From: a virus
Strand: one strand, 5' to 3'
IMG/VR virus record: IMGVR_UViG_3300050133_000102
Span: 1-52,571 of that record
Length of the DNA stretch: 52,571 nucleotides
This document shows, one piece after another, positions 25,169 through 33,508 of this stretch (its first letter is position 1; each line of letters starts with the position of its first letter). Below the pieces are notes generated by a model, which ran no database searches, was not told the DNA's origin, and worked only from the letters and a program-made list of their open reading frames with translations. Position numbers and translations under genes: made by a program.

Positions 25169-25241
25169 TTCGTCAAAGACGCGGCTTTATCTCCAGTGGA
25201 TAGTAGATGGACTTAAAGCTCGTCGAGAATGGAGGTAAGAC
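25169..25241 (+). promoter_or_regulatory. Leader hairpin hiding the ribosome binding site, copy 2
   Basis: TTCGTCAAA (25169-25177), then ATCTCCA (25189-25195) pairs with TGGAGGT (25230-25236) with one U-G pair. The distance from TTCGTCAAA to CTCCA is 22 bases, identical to copy 1. CTCCAGTGG and TAGT are conserved, while the inner loop differs. Confidence 0.6.
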
Positions 25242-25667
25242 ATGAGTATAAATAAATTCAATGCCGAGGGATATTACGACCCGACCGCCTATGAAGCGCT
25301 GTCCGTTATTGAGAAAGAAGAACGAGCGCTGCGGGCTTTTCGACCAATCGTATATATCTGCTCGCCTTATGCCGGAGACACGGACAGCAATATAACGGCA
25401 GCACAGAAATACAGCCGTCACGCGGTCTACAATGGATATATCCCGATTGCACCGCATCTGCTATTTCCGCAATTCCTAAACGACGCCAGTTCCACCGAGC
25501 GCCAGCTTGGGCTGTTCTTCGGAAATGCCCTGATGAGCAAGTGCTCTGAGGTATGGGTGTTCGGCAAAACCATCTCGGCCGGTATGGAGGCTGAAATCAA
25601 AAGAGCCAAGTGGAAGAATTACCGCTTGCGTTACTTTAGTGAAAACTGCGAGGAGGTGCATGACTGA
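25242..25667 (+). CDS. DUF4406 / nucleoside deoxyribosyltransferase-like protein
   Basis: This 141-aa protein carries a Rossmann-like DUF4406 fold: VYICSPYAGD (about 36-45), NGYIPIAPHLLFPQFL, LMSKCSEVWVFGKTISAGMEAEIKRAK. The family resembles nucleoside 2-deoxyribosyltransferases. The phage role may be nucleotide metabolism or base alteration, but this is unproven. Its stop overlaps the primase start (TGATG). Confidence 0.85.
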   Translation: MSINKFNAEGYYDPTAYEALSVIEKEERALRAFRPIVYICSPYAGDTDSNITAAQKYSRHAVYNGYIPIAPHLLFPQFLNDASSTERQLGLFFGNALMSKCSEVWVFGKTISAGMEAEIKRAKWKNYRLRYFSENCEEVHD

Positions 25668-27940
25668 TGTTCACTTTATACCATGCAGATTTTATCGGTA
25701 ATCCCGGTAACTGCTCCTATCCGCATAAAGTCGAGATCACCGACGCGGCAACGTTGACCGCTGCTGTTGGCCACGACTATGTGTGCGCAGAGTACCGGAA
25801 CTGCTACCGCAACGGCGAGAATTTCATAGGCGCTGACTGCCTTCCGGTGGACTGCGACAATGACCACTCGGAAAACCCGGAAGAGTGGGTGCTGCCCGCA
25901 GATGTCATGGAGGCGTTTCCCAATGTTGCGTTCGCAGTTCATTACAGCCGCTTCAATATGCGAGAAAAAAACGGCAAGCCCGCTCGCCCTAAGTTCCATG
26001 TACTGTTTCCCATTGACCGCATGACCGACGCGGTCGCCTATAGCGATATGAAGAAGCTGGTCAACTCCATCTTCCCGTACTTCGACACGCAGGCCCTTGA
26101 TGCCGCTCGATTCTTCTTCGGTACCAATTCACCGGAGGTCGAAATATACAACGGTGATAGGAATTTGAGCGAGTTTTTAGAGGACGACAACTTCGATGAA
26201 GATATGGCAACCGGTCATCGTGCAGATCACGTCATCGCCGAAGGTAACCGCAATGCCACCATGTCCCGCTTCGCTGGTCGTGTTATTAAGAAATACGGTG
26301 ACAGTGAAGCCTCCTCTCAGTGCTATCTGGAGGAGGCCGCCAAGTGCTCACCTCCGCTGGATGATCAGGAGCTTATGACCATCTGGCACAGCGCCCAGAG
26401 GTTTTATGCGCGAGTGCAGCAGCAGGATGGTTATGTGCCGCCGGAGGTGTATAACGACCCGACCTCTTACAAGCCCGGCGACTACTCCGATGTAGGACAG
26501 TCCGAGGTGTTAGCAAAATATTTCTCAGGCGAGCTTCGGTATTCTCCGGCCACGCACTTTATCCGCTACAGCGGGCATTATTGGCAGGAAAGCGAGCCCG
26601 GTGCACAGGCCGTTACCCATGAGCTTACTCGTCGCCAGTTGGAAGAAGCCACAAAGGACCTGCAGGCGGCAATGAAAAAGCTGACGGAAAATGGTGCGCA
26701 TGAAATCCTCGAAAACACATCTAAGCCGAAAGCCGAGTCACTCATGAGCGACGAGCAGCTGGAGGCATACAGGGCTTTTCTCGCAGCAAAGGCATATCAG
26801 TCGTTTGCCATTCGTCGCCGGGATTCCAAGAATATCACCGCAACGCTGAAAGAGTCCCATCCTATGCTGGAAATCTCGCCGCGTGACCTTGATGCCGACT
26901 GCTTTCTGCTTTGTTCGCCCGCTGCTACTTATGACCTGCGAAAAGGTATGGCTGGTGCCAGAGAGCATTCGCCGGAGGATTTCATCACCAAAATGACATC
27001 GACCTCGCCCAGCAATAAGGGCGAAAAAATATGGCTGGACAGCCTTGACCTCATCTACTGTGGCAACCAGGAGCTCATCGATTATGTGCAGATGATCTGC
27101 GGTCTTGCTGCTATCGGCAAGGTCTATGTGGAAGCCCTGATCATCGCATACGGTGGAGGTCTAAACGGTAAATCCACCTTCTGGAACGCGGTCTCCCGTG
27201 TACTGGGCCTCTACAGCGGCAATATCTCCGCCGACACCTTGACGGTCGGTTGCCGTAGAAACATCAAGCCGGAGATGGCCGAGGTCAAAGGCAAGCGACT
27301 GCTTATCGCGGCTGAGATGCAGGAAGGCGCTCGCCTCAACGATTCCACCGTCAAGCAGCTGTGCTCCACCGACGATTTGTTTGCAGAGAAAAAGTACAAG
27401 GACCCGTTCAGCTTTACACCCTGTCACACGCTGGTGCTCTATACCAACCACCTGCCGAAGGTCAGCGCCTCCGACGATGGTATCTGGCGTAGGTTAATCG
27501 TCATTCCCTTTGATGCCAAGATTGAAGGAAAGAGCGATATTAAAAATTTTGGTGAATATCTGTACGACAACGCTGGTGAAAGCATTCTCTCGTGGATTAT
27601 CGAGGGTGCTAAAAAGGTCATTGTGCTGGATTACAAGCTGCCAATACCGGAATGTGTGCAGAAAGCGATTAACGAGTATCGAGCGCAAAACAACTGGTTT
27701 GGCCATTTCCTTGACGAAAAATGTGAGCTTGATGCGAGCTACCGTGAAAGCTCCAGTGCGCTGTATCAGGCATATCGCAACTACTGCATTGATACCAACG
27801 AGTATGTTCGTGGCACCGCAGATTTCTACTTTGCACTGGAGAATGCTGACTTTGAAAGAATAAAGGTTAAAAATAAGCGCTTTTTTGCAGGCTTGCGCTT
27901 AAAAACAGACGACGGAGATTTTGAAGATTTCTTGAGCTAA
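25667..27940 (+). CDS. Phage primase-helicase (P4/D5 type)
   Basis: This 757-aa protein has an N-terminal archaeo-eukaryotic primase (PrimPol) domain with VDCDNDHS (about 65-72) and RPKFHVLFPID. A D5-N region follows, then a superfamily 3 helicase with Walker A YGGGLNGKST (about 495-504) and GKRLLIAAEM. A winged C-terminal region completes it. It unwinds and primes phage DNA at the origin. A long inverted repeat lies just behind the gene. Confidence 0.95.
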   Translation: MFTLYHADFIGNPGNCSYPHKVEITDAATLTAAVGHDYVCAEYRNCYRNGENFIGADCLPVDCDNDHSENPEEWVLPADVMEAFPNVAFAVHYSRFNMREKNGKPARPKFHVLFPIDRMTDAVAYSDMKKLVNSIFPYFDTQALDAARFFFGTNSPEVEIYNGDRNLSEFLEDDNFDEDMATGHRADHVIAEGNRNATMSRFAGRVIKKYGDSEASSQCYLEEAAKCSPPLDDQELMTIWHSAQRFYARVQQQDGYVPPEVYNDPTSYKPGDYSDVGQSEVLAKYFSGELRYSPATHFIRYSGHYWQESEPGAQAVTHELTRRQLEEATKDLQAAMKKLTENGAHEILENTSKPKAESLMSDEQLEAYRAFLAAKAYQSFAIRRRDSKNITATLKESHPMLEISPRDLDADCFLLCSPAATYDLRKGMAGAREHSPEDFITKMTSTSPSNKGEKIWLDSLDLIYCGNQELIDYVQMICGLAAIGKVYVEALIIAYGGGLNGKSTFWNAVSRVLGLYSGNISADTLTVGCRRNIKPEMAEVKGKRLLIAAEMQEGARLNDSTVKQLCSTDDLFAEKKYKDPFSFTPCHTLVLYTNHLPKVSASDDGIWRRLIVIPFDAKIEGKSDIKNFGEYLYDNAGESILSWIIEGAKKVIVLDYKLPIPECVQKAINEYRAQNNWFGHFLDEKCELDASYRESSSALYQAYRNYCIDTNEYVRGTADFYFALENADFERIKVKNKRFFAGLRLKTDDGDFEDFLS

Positions 27941-27948
27941 TGGCTATC

Positions 27949-28049
27949 TGGGTTAACCTCGATTAAGGTCATATACAAAAAGTCTCTATAGGACTAAAAA
28001 AATAGTACTAAGAAAAGTTTTAGAAACAACCTTAATAGAGGTTAACCCA
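27949..28049. repeat. Long inverted repeat, candidate replication origin
   Basis: Two 21-base arms (27949-27969 and 28029-28049) match at 20 of 21 positions when one is reversed. They share the core GGGTTAACCTC and ATTAAGGT. The 59-base centre is AT-rich. The repeat fills the only sizeable gap (126 bp) in the replication operon, right behind the primase-helicase. It has no U-run, so an origin or a processing structure is more likely than a terminator. Confidence 0.5.
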
Positions 28050-28081
28050 CCCTCTTAAAATCCCTGATGGAGAACGAGAAA

Positions 28082-28363
28082 ATGAGAGAAAAAGTAATCG
28101 AGAAAAAACTGGTTCAGGCAGTCAAAGCTGCTGGTGGCATCGCACCAAAGTTCGTGAGTCCCGGCCTTGACGGTATGCCCGACCGCATCGTCTTACTGGC
28201 GGGTGGCTATATGGCCTTCGTGGAAGTAAAAGCTCCCGGCGAGAAACCACGACCGCTTCAGCTGGCAAGGCACAAATTATTACGAAGGCTCGGCTTTCAG
28301 GTTTATGTCTTGGATGACGAGCAGCAGATTGGAGGAATCCTTGATGGAATACGTACCCCATGA
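28082..28363 (+). CDS. VRR-NUC domain nuclease
   Basis: This 93-aa stand-alone VRR-NUC (PD-(D/E)xK) protein has motifs DGMPDRIVLL, MAFVEVKAPGEKP and a C-terminal helix LLRRLGFQVYVLDD. Such small nucleases may cut branched DNA in phage replication or recombination. I start at 28082 because GGAG lies about nine bases upstream; 28067 is possible. Confidence 0.9.
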   Translation: MREKVIEKKLVQAVKAAGGIAPKFVSPGLDGMPDRIVLLAGGYMAFVEVKAPGEKPRPLQLARHKLLRRLGFQVYVLDDEQQIGGILDGIRTP

Positions 28364-29711
28364 CTACCAGCGCTTTTCGACACATTTCATAATGGAGCAT
28401 CCCGTATCCGCCATTCTTCTGGACATGGGGCTGGGCAAGAGCGTTATTACGCTGACCGCGCTAAATGACCTGCTGTTTGATAGCTTCGAGGCACATCGCA
28501 TTTTGGTGATCGCGCCGCTACGAGTAGCACGGGACACATGGTCTGCGGAACTTGAAAAATGGGAGCATCTGCACGGGCTGACCTATTCCGTAGCGGTCGG
28601 CAGTGAGACTCAGCGCAAAGCGGCTCTCCTACAAAAAGCCGACATCTACATCATCAACCGCGAGAATGTCCAGTGGCTCATTGATGACAGCAAGCTGCCT
28701 TTCAACTACGACACCGTCGTGATTGACGAGCTTTCGTCCTTCAAAAACAACCAAGCAAAACGCTTCAGGGCTCTGATGAAGGTGCGGCCTACGGTCAGTC
28801 GTGTGGTCGGTCTGACGGGAACGCCGTCCAGTAACGGTCTTATGGATTTATGGGCGGAGTTCCGCCTGTTGGATATGGGCAAACGGCTCGGACGCTTCAT
28901 CACCCACTTCCGCAGCGACTATTTCGTTCCCGACAAACGCAATCAGCAGATTGTGTTCAGCTACAAACCGAAGCCGGGCGCGGAGGAAGCGATATACCGC
29001 CTTGTGTCGGATATCACCATCAGCATGAAAAGCACCGACTATCTCAAAATGCCTGAATGCGTCATAAACGAAGTCCCCGTGCGGCTCTCCGACAAAGAGA
29101 TGGAATGCTACCAGACGCTTAAGGATGATTTGATTCTAAGCCTTGACGGTGAGGACATTGATGCCCAGAGCGCCGTGGGTCTGTCGAACAAGCTGACGCA
29201 GATGGCGAACGGCGCGGTTTACGGCGAGGATGGTAAGGTCATAGCGATACACGACCGAAAGCTGGATGCGCTGGAGGATTTGATTGAAGCCGCCAACGGT
29301 AAGCCCGTGCTGGTAGCCTATTGGTTCAAACACGACCTTAAGCGGATAACCGAGCTGCTTCATAAGCTGCATATTTCCTTTTCCCGTCTGGACACTGCAG
29401 AGAGCATCAAGCTTTGGAACAACGGTGAATTGCCGGTCGCTCTCATCCACCCCGCTTCGGCCGGGCATGGCTTGAATTTGCAGGCAGGCGGTTCCACCCT
29501 CATCTGGTTTGGGCTGACATGGAGTCTGGAACTGTATCAGCAGACCAATGCCCGGCTGTGGCGTCAGGGTCAGAAAGACACCGTTGTGATTCACCACATC
29601 ATTACAAGCGGAACGATTGACGAGCGCATCATGACCGCTTTGCAGAAAAAAAAGAAATCGCAGGCCGCCCTAATCGATGCGGTCAGAGCGGATTTGGAGG
29701 TGCGAAGATGA
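28344..29711 (+). CDS. Phage SNF2/DEAD-type helicase
   Basis: This 455-aa superfamily 2 helicase has DMGLGKSVITLTAL (Walker A), VIDELSSFKNN (motif II as DELS), VVGLTGTPSSNGL (motif III) and the C-terminal SAGHGLNLQAGG and ARLWRQGQKDTVVIH (motifs V-VI). The start ATG at 28344 follows GGAGGAAT and overlaps the VRR-NUC gene by 20 bases. It is typical of the replication module. Confidence 0.93.
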   Translation: MEYVPHDYQRFSTHFIMEHPVSAILLDMGLGKSVITLTALNDLLFDSFEAHRILVIAPLRVARDTWSAELEKWEHLHGLTYSVAVGSETQRKAALLQKADIYIINRENVQWLIDDSKLPFNYDTVVIDELSSFKNNQAKRFRALMKVRPTVSRVVGLTGTPSSNGLMDLWAEFRLLDMGKRLGRFITHFRSDYFVPDKRNQQIVFSYKPKPGAEEAIYRLVSDITISMKSTDYLKMPECVINEVPVRLSDKEMECYQTLKDDLILSLDGEDIDAQSAVGLSNKLTQMANGAVYGEDGKVIAIHDRKLDALEDLIEAANGKPVLVAYWFKHDLKRITELLHKLHISFSRLDTAESIKLWNNGELPVALIHPASAGHGLNLQAGGSTLIWFGLTWSLELYQQTNARLWRQGQKDTVVIHHIITSGTIDERIMTALQKKKKSQAALIDAVRADLEVRR

Positions 29712-29929
29712 TAAAGAATTACGAAAACTTGGCGAACGCCATTATTTTGCAAGCGGTGGTAGATTACCGCAAAGCCCTTCGTACTCTGTCGCTGTATCCC
29801 TACAACCGTGAAGCCCGCGGCAAGGAACAGAGCATCAGGCGGTTCTTCCGCTCCGGCTGGTTTAAGGTACTTACAAATCTCGACCCGGAAGCACTTATCG
29901 AGCGTCTGAACAAGGAGGTGGCGGCATGA
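29708..29929 (+). CDS. Small phage protein, unknown
   Basis: This 73-aa helical protein (NLANAIILQAVVDYRKALRTLSL...SIRRFFRSGWFKVLTNLDPEALIERL) is often found between the SNF2 helicase and DUF1492 in clostridial prophages. Its ATG overlaps the helicase stop (ATGA), and its end overlaps the DUF1492 gene. Confidence 0.75.
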   Translation: MIKNYENLANAIILQAVVDYRKALRTLSLYPYNREARGKEQSIRRFFRSGWFKVLTNLDPEALIERLNKEVAA

Positions 29930-30336
29930 CTGCAAAAGAATATCTCGGACAGGCTTACCGTCTTGACCAGCGCATCAATTCCAAGGCGGAACAGGTGGCG
30001 TCGCTGAACGCTCTCGCCACCAAATGTACCGCAACGCTGACGGATATGCCCAGAAACCCCAACCGCGCAACCTCCACGATGGCGGATGCTGTGGGAAAAA
30101 TCATCGACCTGCAGGCGGAGATTAACAACGACATTGACCGCTTGATAGATTTGAAGCGTGAAATTGTGATGGTCATCAAGTCCGTTGACAACACTGAGTA
30201 TCAGACGCTACTGGAGAAGCGGTACCTCTGCTTCCTGTCTTGGGAGCAGATCGCCGTAGATATGAATTACAGTCTGCAGCACATGTTTCGTCTGCACGGC
30301 AATGCTCTTAAAAAAGTCACCATTCCCGCAGCATGA
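29926..30336 (+). CDS. DUF1492 sigma-like late regulator
   Basis: This 136-aa protein has a coiled-coil N-terminal part (KAEQVASLNALATKC; IIDLQAEINNDIDRLIDLKREIVMVI) and a region-4-like DNA-binding tail (YQTLLEKRYLCFLSWEQIAVDMNYSLQHMFRLHGNALKKV). DUF1492/ArpU-like proteins are thought to switch on late phage transcription. Three phased repeats overlap its stop codon and probably represent its binding sites. Confidence 0.85.
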   Translation: MTAKEYLGQAYRLDQRINSKAEQVASLNALATKCTATLTDMPRNPNRATSTMADAVGKIIDLQAEINNDIDRLIDLKREIVMVIKSVDNTEYQTLLEKRYLCFLSWEQIAVDMNYSLQHMFRLHGNALKKVTIPAA

Positions 30337-30384
30337 GAGTAAATGAGAGAGAATGAGAGTAGGCTCTTATGATATCATTAGAAT
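30333..30384 (+). promoter_or_regulatory. Phased direct repeats and probable activated late promoter
   Basis: ATGAGAG occurs at 30333, 30343 and 30353, spaced exactly 10 bp and so on one face of the helix. Two -10-like boxes follow: TATGAT (30368-30373) and TAGAAT (30379-30384). Neither has a normal -35, which fits an activator-dependent promoter. A palindrome ATGATATCAT overlaps (30369-30378). Confidence 0.5.
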
Positions 30385-30407
30385 AGAAAAATAGAGCATA
30401 CGGCACG

Positions 30408-30443
30408 AGCCTTCGCGGGAAAACCTGCGGGGGCTTTCCTTTT
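30408..30443 (+). terminator. Terminator between early and late regions
   Basis: A 12-bp stem (AGCCTTCGCGGG with CCTGCGGGGGCT, three G-U pairs), an AAAA loop and then TTCCTTTT. It ends the replication operon, or pauses transcripts from the promoter at 30368-30384. Confidence 0.75.
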
Positions 30444-30570
30444 ACCATAAACGAGGTGGCGTTGTGCAAACGGTGCAAAAATTAAGTACAGTAAGCCATA
30501 TATATAAGTTGCTATTTCACAGCTTTAGAGTGATTAATGTTACTACCGAAAAGAAAGGTAGGTAACGATT

Positions 30571-31230
30571 ATGGAAATTCAATTCAATGTGACAGGCGCT
30601 CGGCGCAAGGAACTGGTCAATGCGGTCAGCGAGATTACGGAAAACCCGGCCGTCTACAAAGGCGCCCCCACTTTCGCCTATGAGATTGGCGGTTTTACCG
30701 TTGACAAGGACGGAACGCTCTCCTTTGACAACATGACGGACAGCAATCTGCCGGAAAAACTACTGGAGAAACTAATCGAGCGGGGCTTTGACGTTGGAAG
30801 CGAGGACAGGCTGACAATCGAGATGCCGCTGGAGGGTTTCACCAACACGGCGATTGAAAACCTTGAACGGCTCATATCCAGCAAATCCACCCTTATCAAA
30901 AAGGCCATCGGCGCGGATGCGCTCACTGTCGAGCGCACGGAAACCACACTGAAATTCCCCTGGTTTTCCTTCAACGCGACCGGCGACGAGGTCAACGCCT
31001 ACTCCTGTTTTATCGGCGCCCTCTGCGCCGCAGCAAAGGGACAGACGCGTGTCAACGCCAAAGAAAAGCCCGTGGAGAACGAGAAATTCGCATTTCGGGT
31101 GTTCCTCATCCGGTTGGGATTCGTAGGCGATGAGTATAAAGCGGCACGGAAAATCCTGCTGAAAAACCTCAGCGGAAACTCCGCCTTCAAAAACGGAGCG
31201 CCGCCGAAAGCGGAGGTGCCCGATGAATAG
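30571..31230 (+). CDS. Phage protein labelled 'virulence-related' in relatives
   Basis: This 219-aa protein (MEIQFNVTGARRKELVNAVSEITENPAVYKGAPTFAYEIGGF...) is found at this place in many clostridial prophages, where it carries the uninformative name virulence-related protein. The N-terminal 70 residues look like a small alpha-beta domain followed by an amphipathic linker. No enzyme motif is visible. It starts at an ATG after AAAGGTAGG. The 127-base gap before it, after the terminator, contains no evident gene. Confidence 0.75.
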   Translation: MEIQFNVTGARRKELVNAVSEITENPAVYKGAPTFAYEIGGFTVDKDGTLSFDNMTDSNLPEKLLEKLIERGFDVGSEDRLTIEMPLEGFTNTAIENLERLISSKSTLIKKAIGADALTVERTETTLKFPWFSFNATGDEVNAYSCFIGALCAAAKGQTRVNAKEKPVENEKFAFRVFLIRLGFVGDEYKAARKILLKNLSGNSAFKNGAPPKAEVPDE

Positions 31231-31453
31231 TTTCCCGTCAAAAGAAACCGTGGAGCGACTCCGCATGAAATACCCTTCCGGCACTCGTGTGGAACTGGTG
31301 TGCATGGATGATCCTTACACGAAGCTTATGCCCGGCGATAAGGGCACTGTTTCCTTTGTTGATGATATTGGCACAGTTCATGTAAATTGGGACTGCGGCA
31401 GCAGCCTGGGCGTGGCCTTCGGCGAGGACGAAATCAAGAAAATAGAATCATAA
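31223..31453 (+). CDS. DUF4314 protein
   Basis: This 76-aa protein has the short SH3-like beta fold of DUF4314 (KYPSGTRVELVCMDDPYTKLMPGDKGTVSFVDDIGTVHVNWDCGSSLGV). The start overlaps the previous stop by eight bases and follows GGAGGTG. Function is unknown. It is a common phage accessory gene. Confidence 0.85.
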   Translation: MNSFPSKETVERLRMKYPSGTRVELVCMDDPYTKLMPGDKGTVSFVDDIGTVHVNWDCGSSLGVAFGEDEIKKIES

Positions 31454-31531
31454 CCATACAAATGAATATTACACAAAAGGCATCTGTTCTTAATGAACGG
31501 GTGCTTTTTTGTGTGGCAGGGAGAACCTTGA

Positions 31532-31864
31532 ATGCCAAACAAACCATCGATAACCTGCAACCATCCCGGCTGCTCAATGCTTGCTGTCAAGAACGGATAC
31601 TGCGAACGGCATCGGGGGTCAGGGTTTCAAAGGAACAGTGACATACAAAAGCTTTATGACAGAGACTGGAGCAGAAAAAGCAAGGCGTATCTTGCTGAGT
31701 GCCCTTGGTGTCAGGACTGCCTGGAGCATGGAGTGTACGAACCTGCAACAGAGGTGCATCACTCCATACCTCATCGAGGGAATCAGCACATCTTTTGGGA
31801 TAAGAGCAATTGGAGAGCGCTCTGCAAACGCTGTCATTCAAAGCATACAGGGCGCGGCGAATAG
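31532..31864 (+). CDS. Phage HNH endonuclease
   Basis: This 110-aa HNH nuclease has two Cys pairs (CNHPGC...CERH; CPWCQDC) and the HNH core EVHHSIPHRGNQHIFWDKSNWRALCKRCHSKHTG. In HK97-type cos phages an HNH protein encoded just upstream of terminase assists the cleavage of packaging sites. The start ATG lies behind GGGAGAAC. Confidence 0.9.
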   Translation: MPNKPSITCNHPGCSMLAVKNGYCERHRGSGFQRNSDIQKLYDRDWSRKSKAYLAECPWCQDCLEHGVYEPATEVHHSIPHRGNQHIFWDKSNWRALCKRCHSKHTGRGE

Positions 31865-31967
31865 CACCCCCGCCGCCAATAAAGTATCAGGAATCGCTTT
31901 TGGGGAGCGTTGGGGCCTCGGATGTGCGAAAAATCCCCTAAATTGGTATTTGGAAAGAAGGACCTGC

Positions 31968-33146
31968 ATGACTGTTATCAATAAAAATATACATGAACTT
32001 ATTCCATACGCCAACAACCCAAGAAAAAACGGCGCCGCGGTTGACAAGGTCGCGGCGAGCATAAAAGAATTCGGCTTTAAAGTGCCGATCATTATTGGCA
32101 AAGACAATGTGATTGTTACAGGCCACACAAGACTGCTGGCGGCAAAGAAGCTGGGGCTTGAAACGGTGCCCTGCGTGATTGCCGAAGATTTAACACCGGC
32201 ACAGATAAAGGCTTTTCGGCTTGCCGACAACAAGACGGCGGAGTTCTCAGAGTGGGATGACGAAATGCTGAAAGTGGAATTGGAAGAGCTGGGCGAAATG
32301 GATTTTGATTTGAATTTAACCGGCTTTGGAAAAGATGAAATTGGGGCGCTGCTTGGTGGCGAAGAGTCAGAAGCCAAAGAGGACGATTACGATGTCGAGC
32401 TTCCCGATGAGCCGAAGTCGCAGCCAGGTGACATTTATCAACTGGGCAGACACCGCCTGATGTGCGGCGACAGCACTATTAAAGAAAATGTCGAGAAACT
32501 TATGGACGGCAATAAGGCGGATCTGCTTATTACAGACCCGCCTTATAACGTGAACTATCAGGGTGGAACAAAAGACAAGCTCAAAATTCAAAACGATTCC
32601 ATGGCGGATGATACTTTTAGAAAATTCCTCGTTGACGCGTTTGCCGCTGCCGATAATGTAATGAAACAGGGCGCGGTCTTCTACATATGGCATGCGGATT
32701 CCGAAGGATTTAACTTCCGCGGAGCCTGTTTTGATATCGGATGGCAGGTCAGGCAGTGCCTTATTTGGAATAAAAGCAGTTTGGTTATGGGGCGTCAGGA
32801 CTACCAGTGGAAACACGAACCCTGCCTTTACGGCTGGAAATCCGGTGCCTCTCATCTTTGGGCAAGCGACCGAAAGCAGACGACCGTTTTCAATTTTGAC
32901 AAGCCAACCCGGAACGCGGAGCACCCGACTATGAAGCCGATCGCCTTATTCGATTATCAGATAAAGAACAATACGAAACCAGAGGATGTTGTTGTTGATA
33001 CCTTCGCCGGAAGCGGCACCACGATAATCGCTTGTGAACAGAATGGCAGAAATGCTTATTGCATGGAGCTTGACCCGAAGTATGTTGATGTTATCATCGA
33101 CAGGTGGGAAAAATTCACGGGCAAGAAGGTTATAAAATCTGGATAA
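31968..33146 (+). CDS. ParB-nuclease/DNA N6-adenine (or N4-cytosine) methyltransferase fusion
   Basis: This 392-aa protein has an N-terminal ParB/Srx-like domain (IHELIPYANNPRKN; VTGHTRLLAAKKLG; FRLADNKTAE). A beta-type methyltransferase follows, with the catalytic DPPY in LLITDPPYNVNY (about 186-197) ahead of the AdoMet site DTFAGSGTT (about 343-351). It methylates phage DNA, probably for protection from host restriction or for packaging control. The ATG at 31968 is behind AGAAGGA; the longer frame is spurious. 31865-31967 holds no gene. Confidence 0.93.
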   Translation: MTVINKNIHELIPYANNPRKNGAAVDKVAASIKEFGFKVPIIIGKDNVIVTGHTRLLAAKKLGLETVPCVIAEDLTPAQIKAFRLADNKTAEFSEWDDEMLKVELEELGEMDFDLNLTGFGKDEIGALLGGEESEAKEDDYDVELPDEPKSQPGDIYQLGRHRLMCGDSTIKENVEKLMDGNKADLLITDPPYNVNYQGGTKDKLKIQNDSMADDTFRKFLVDAFAAADNVMKQGAVFYIWHADSEGFNFRGACFDIGWQVRQCLIWNKSSLVMGRQDYQWKHEPCLYGWKSGASHLWASDRKQTTVFNFDKPTRNAEHPTMKPIALFDYQIKNNTKPEDVVVDTFAGSGTTIIACEQNGRNAYCMELDPKYVDVIIDRWEKFTGKKVIKSG

Positions 33147-33233
33147 TAATGGTTCTGATTATGCTCATTATACGACACTGACCTGTTCGACAAATTGGAA
33201 TCTGTCTTTGTAATATTTCACCACACGAATAAA

Positions 33234-33491
33234 TTATTTCTCTTCAGTATATCTTTCTGGCTGCAAAAGTTCCTTGGCCTCGCTAAGGCGTAAATCCCAA
33301 TATTTTTGCAGAAGCTCAATGATTTTCTCATCTCCAACTTCGGCTTCACGCAGAGCCGCAGTCGCCTTTTCAATTCCAAGGACTCTTTCTTTAAAGGCAG
33401 CTTCATCTAGCCTTGCATTGGTTTTTTCTCTTATGCCTTCTAACAGTTCACTACCAAATCCCGAAAAAGAATCACTAATAGAACGTGCCAT
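33234..33491 (-). CDS. Small unknown protein of a reverse-oriented cargo unit
   Basis: This 85-aa, highly charged, helical protein (SISDSFSGFGSELLEGIREKTNARLDEAAFKERVLGIEKATAALREAEVGDEKIIELLQKYW) has AAGGAGGA before its ATG. It follows the 309-aa gene by 17 bases on the minus strand, against the phage operon. It may be an antitoxin or partner of the upstream gene. I do not recognise a family. 33147-33233 shows no gene. Confidence 0.75.
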   Translation of the reverse strand: MARSISDSFSGFGSELLEGIREKTNARLDEAAFKERVLGIEKATAALREAEVGDEKIIELLQKYWDLRLSEAKELLQPERYTEEK

Positions 33492-33508
33492 ATCTATTCC
33501 TCCTTAGT

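Noticed and set aside
31581-31967. 129-codon N-terminal extension of the methyltransferase
   Set aside because: It overlaps the HNH nuclease in another frame. The proper start at 31968 has a ribosome binding site and begins the ParB domain.
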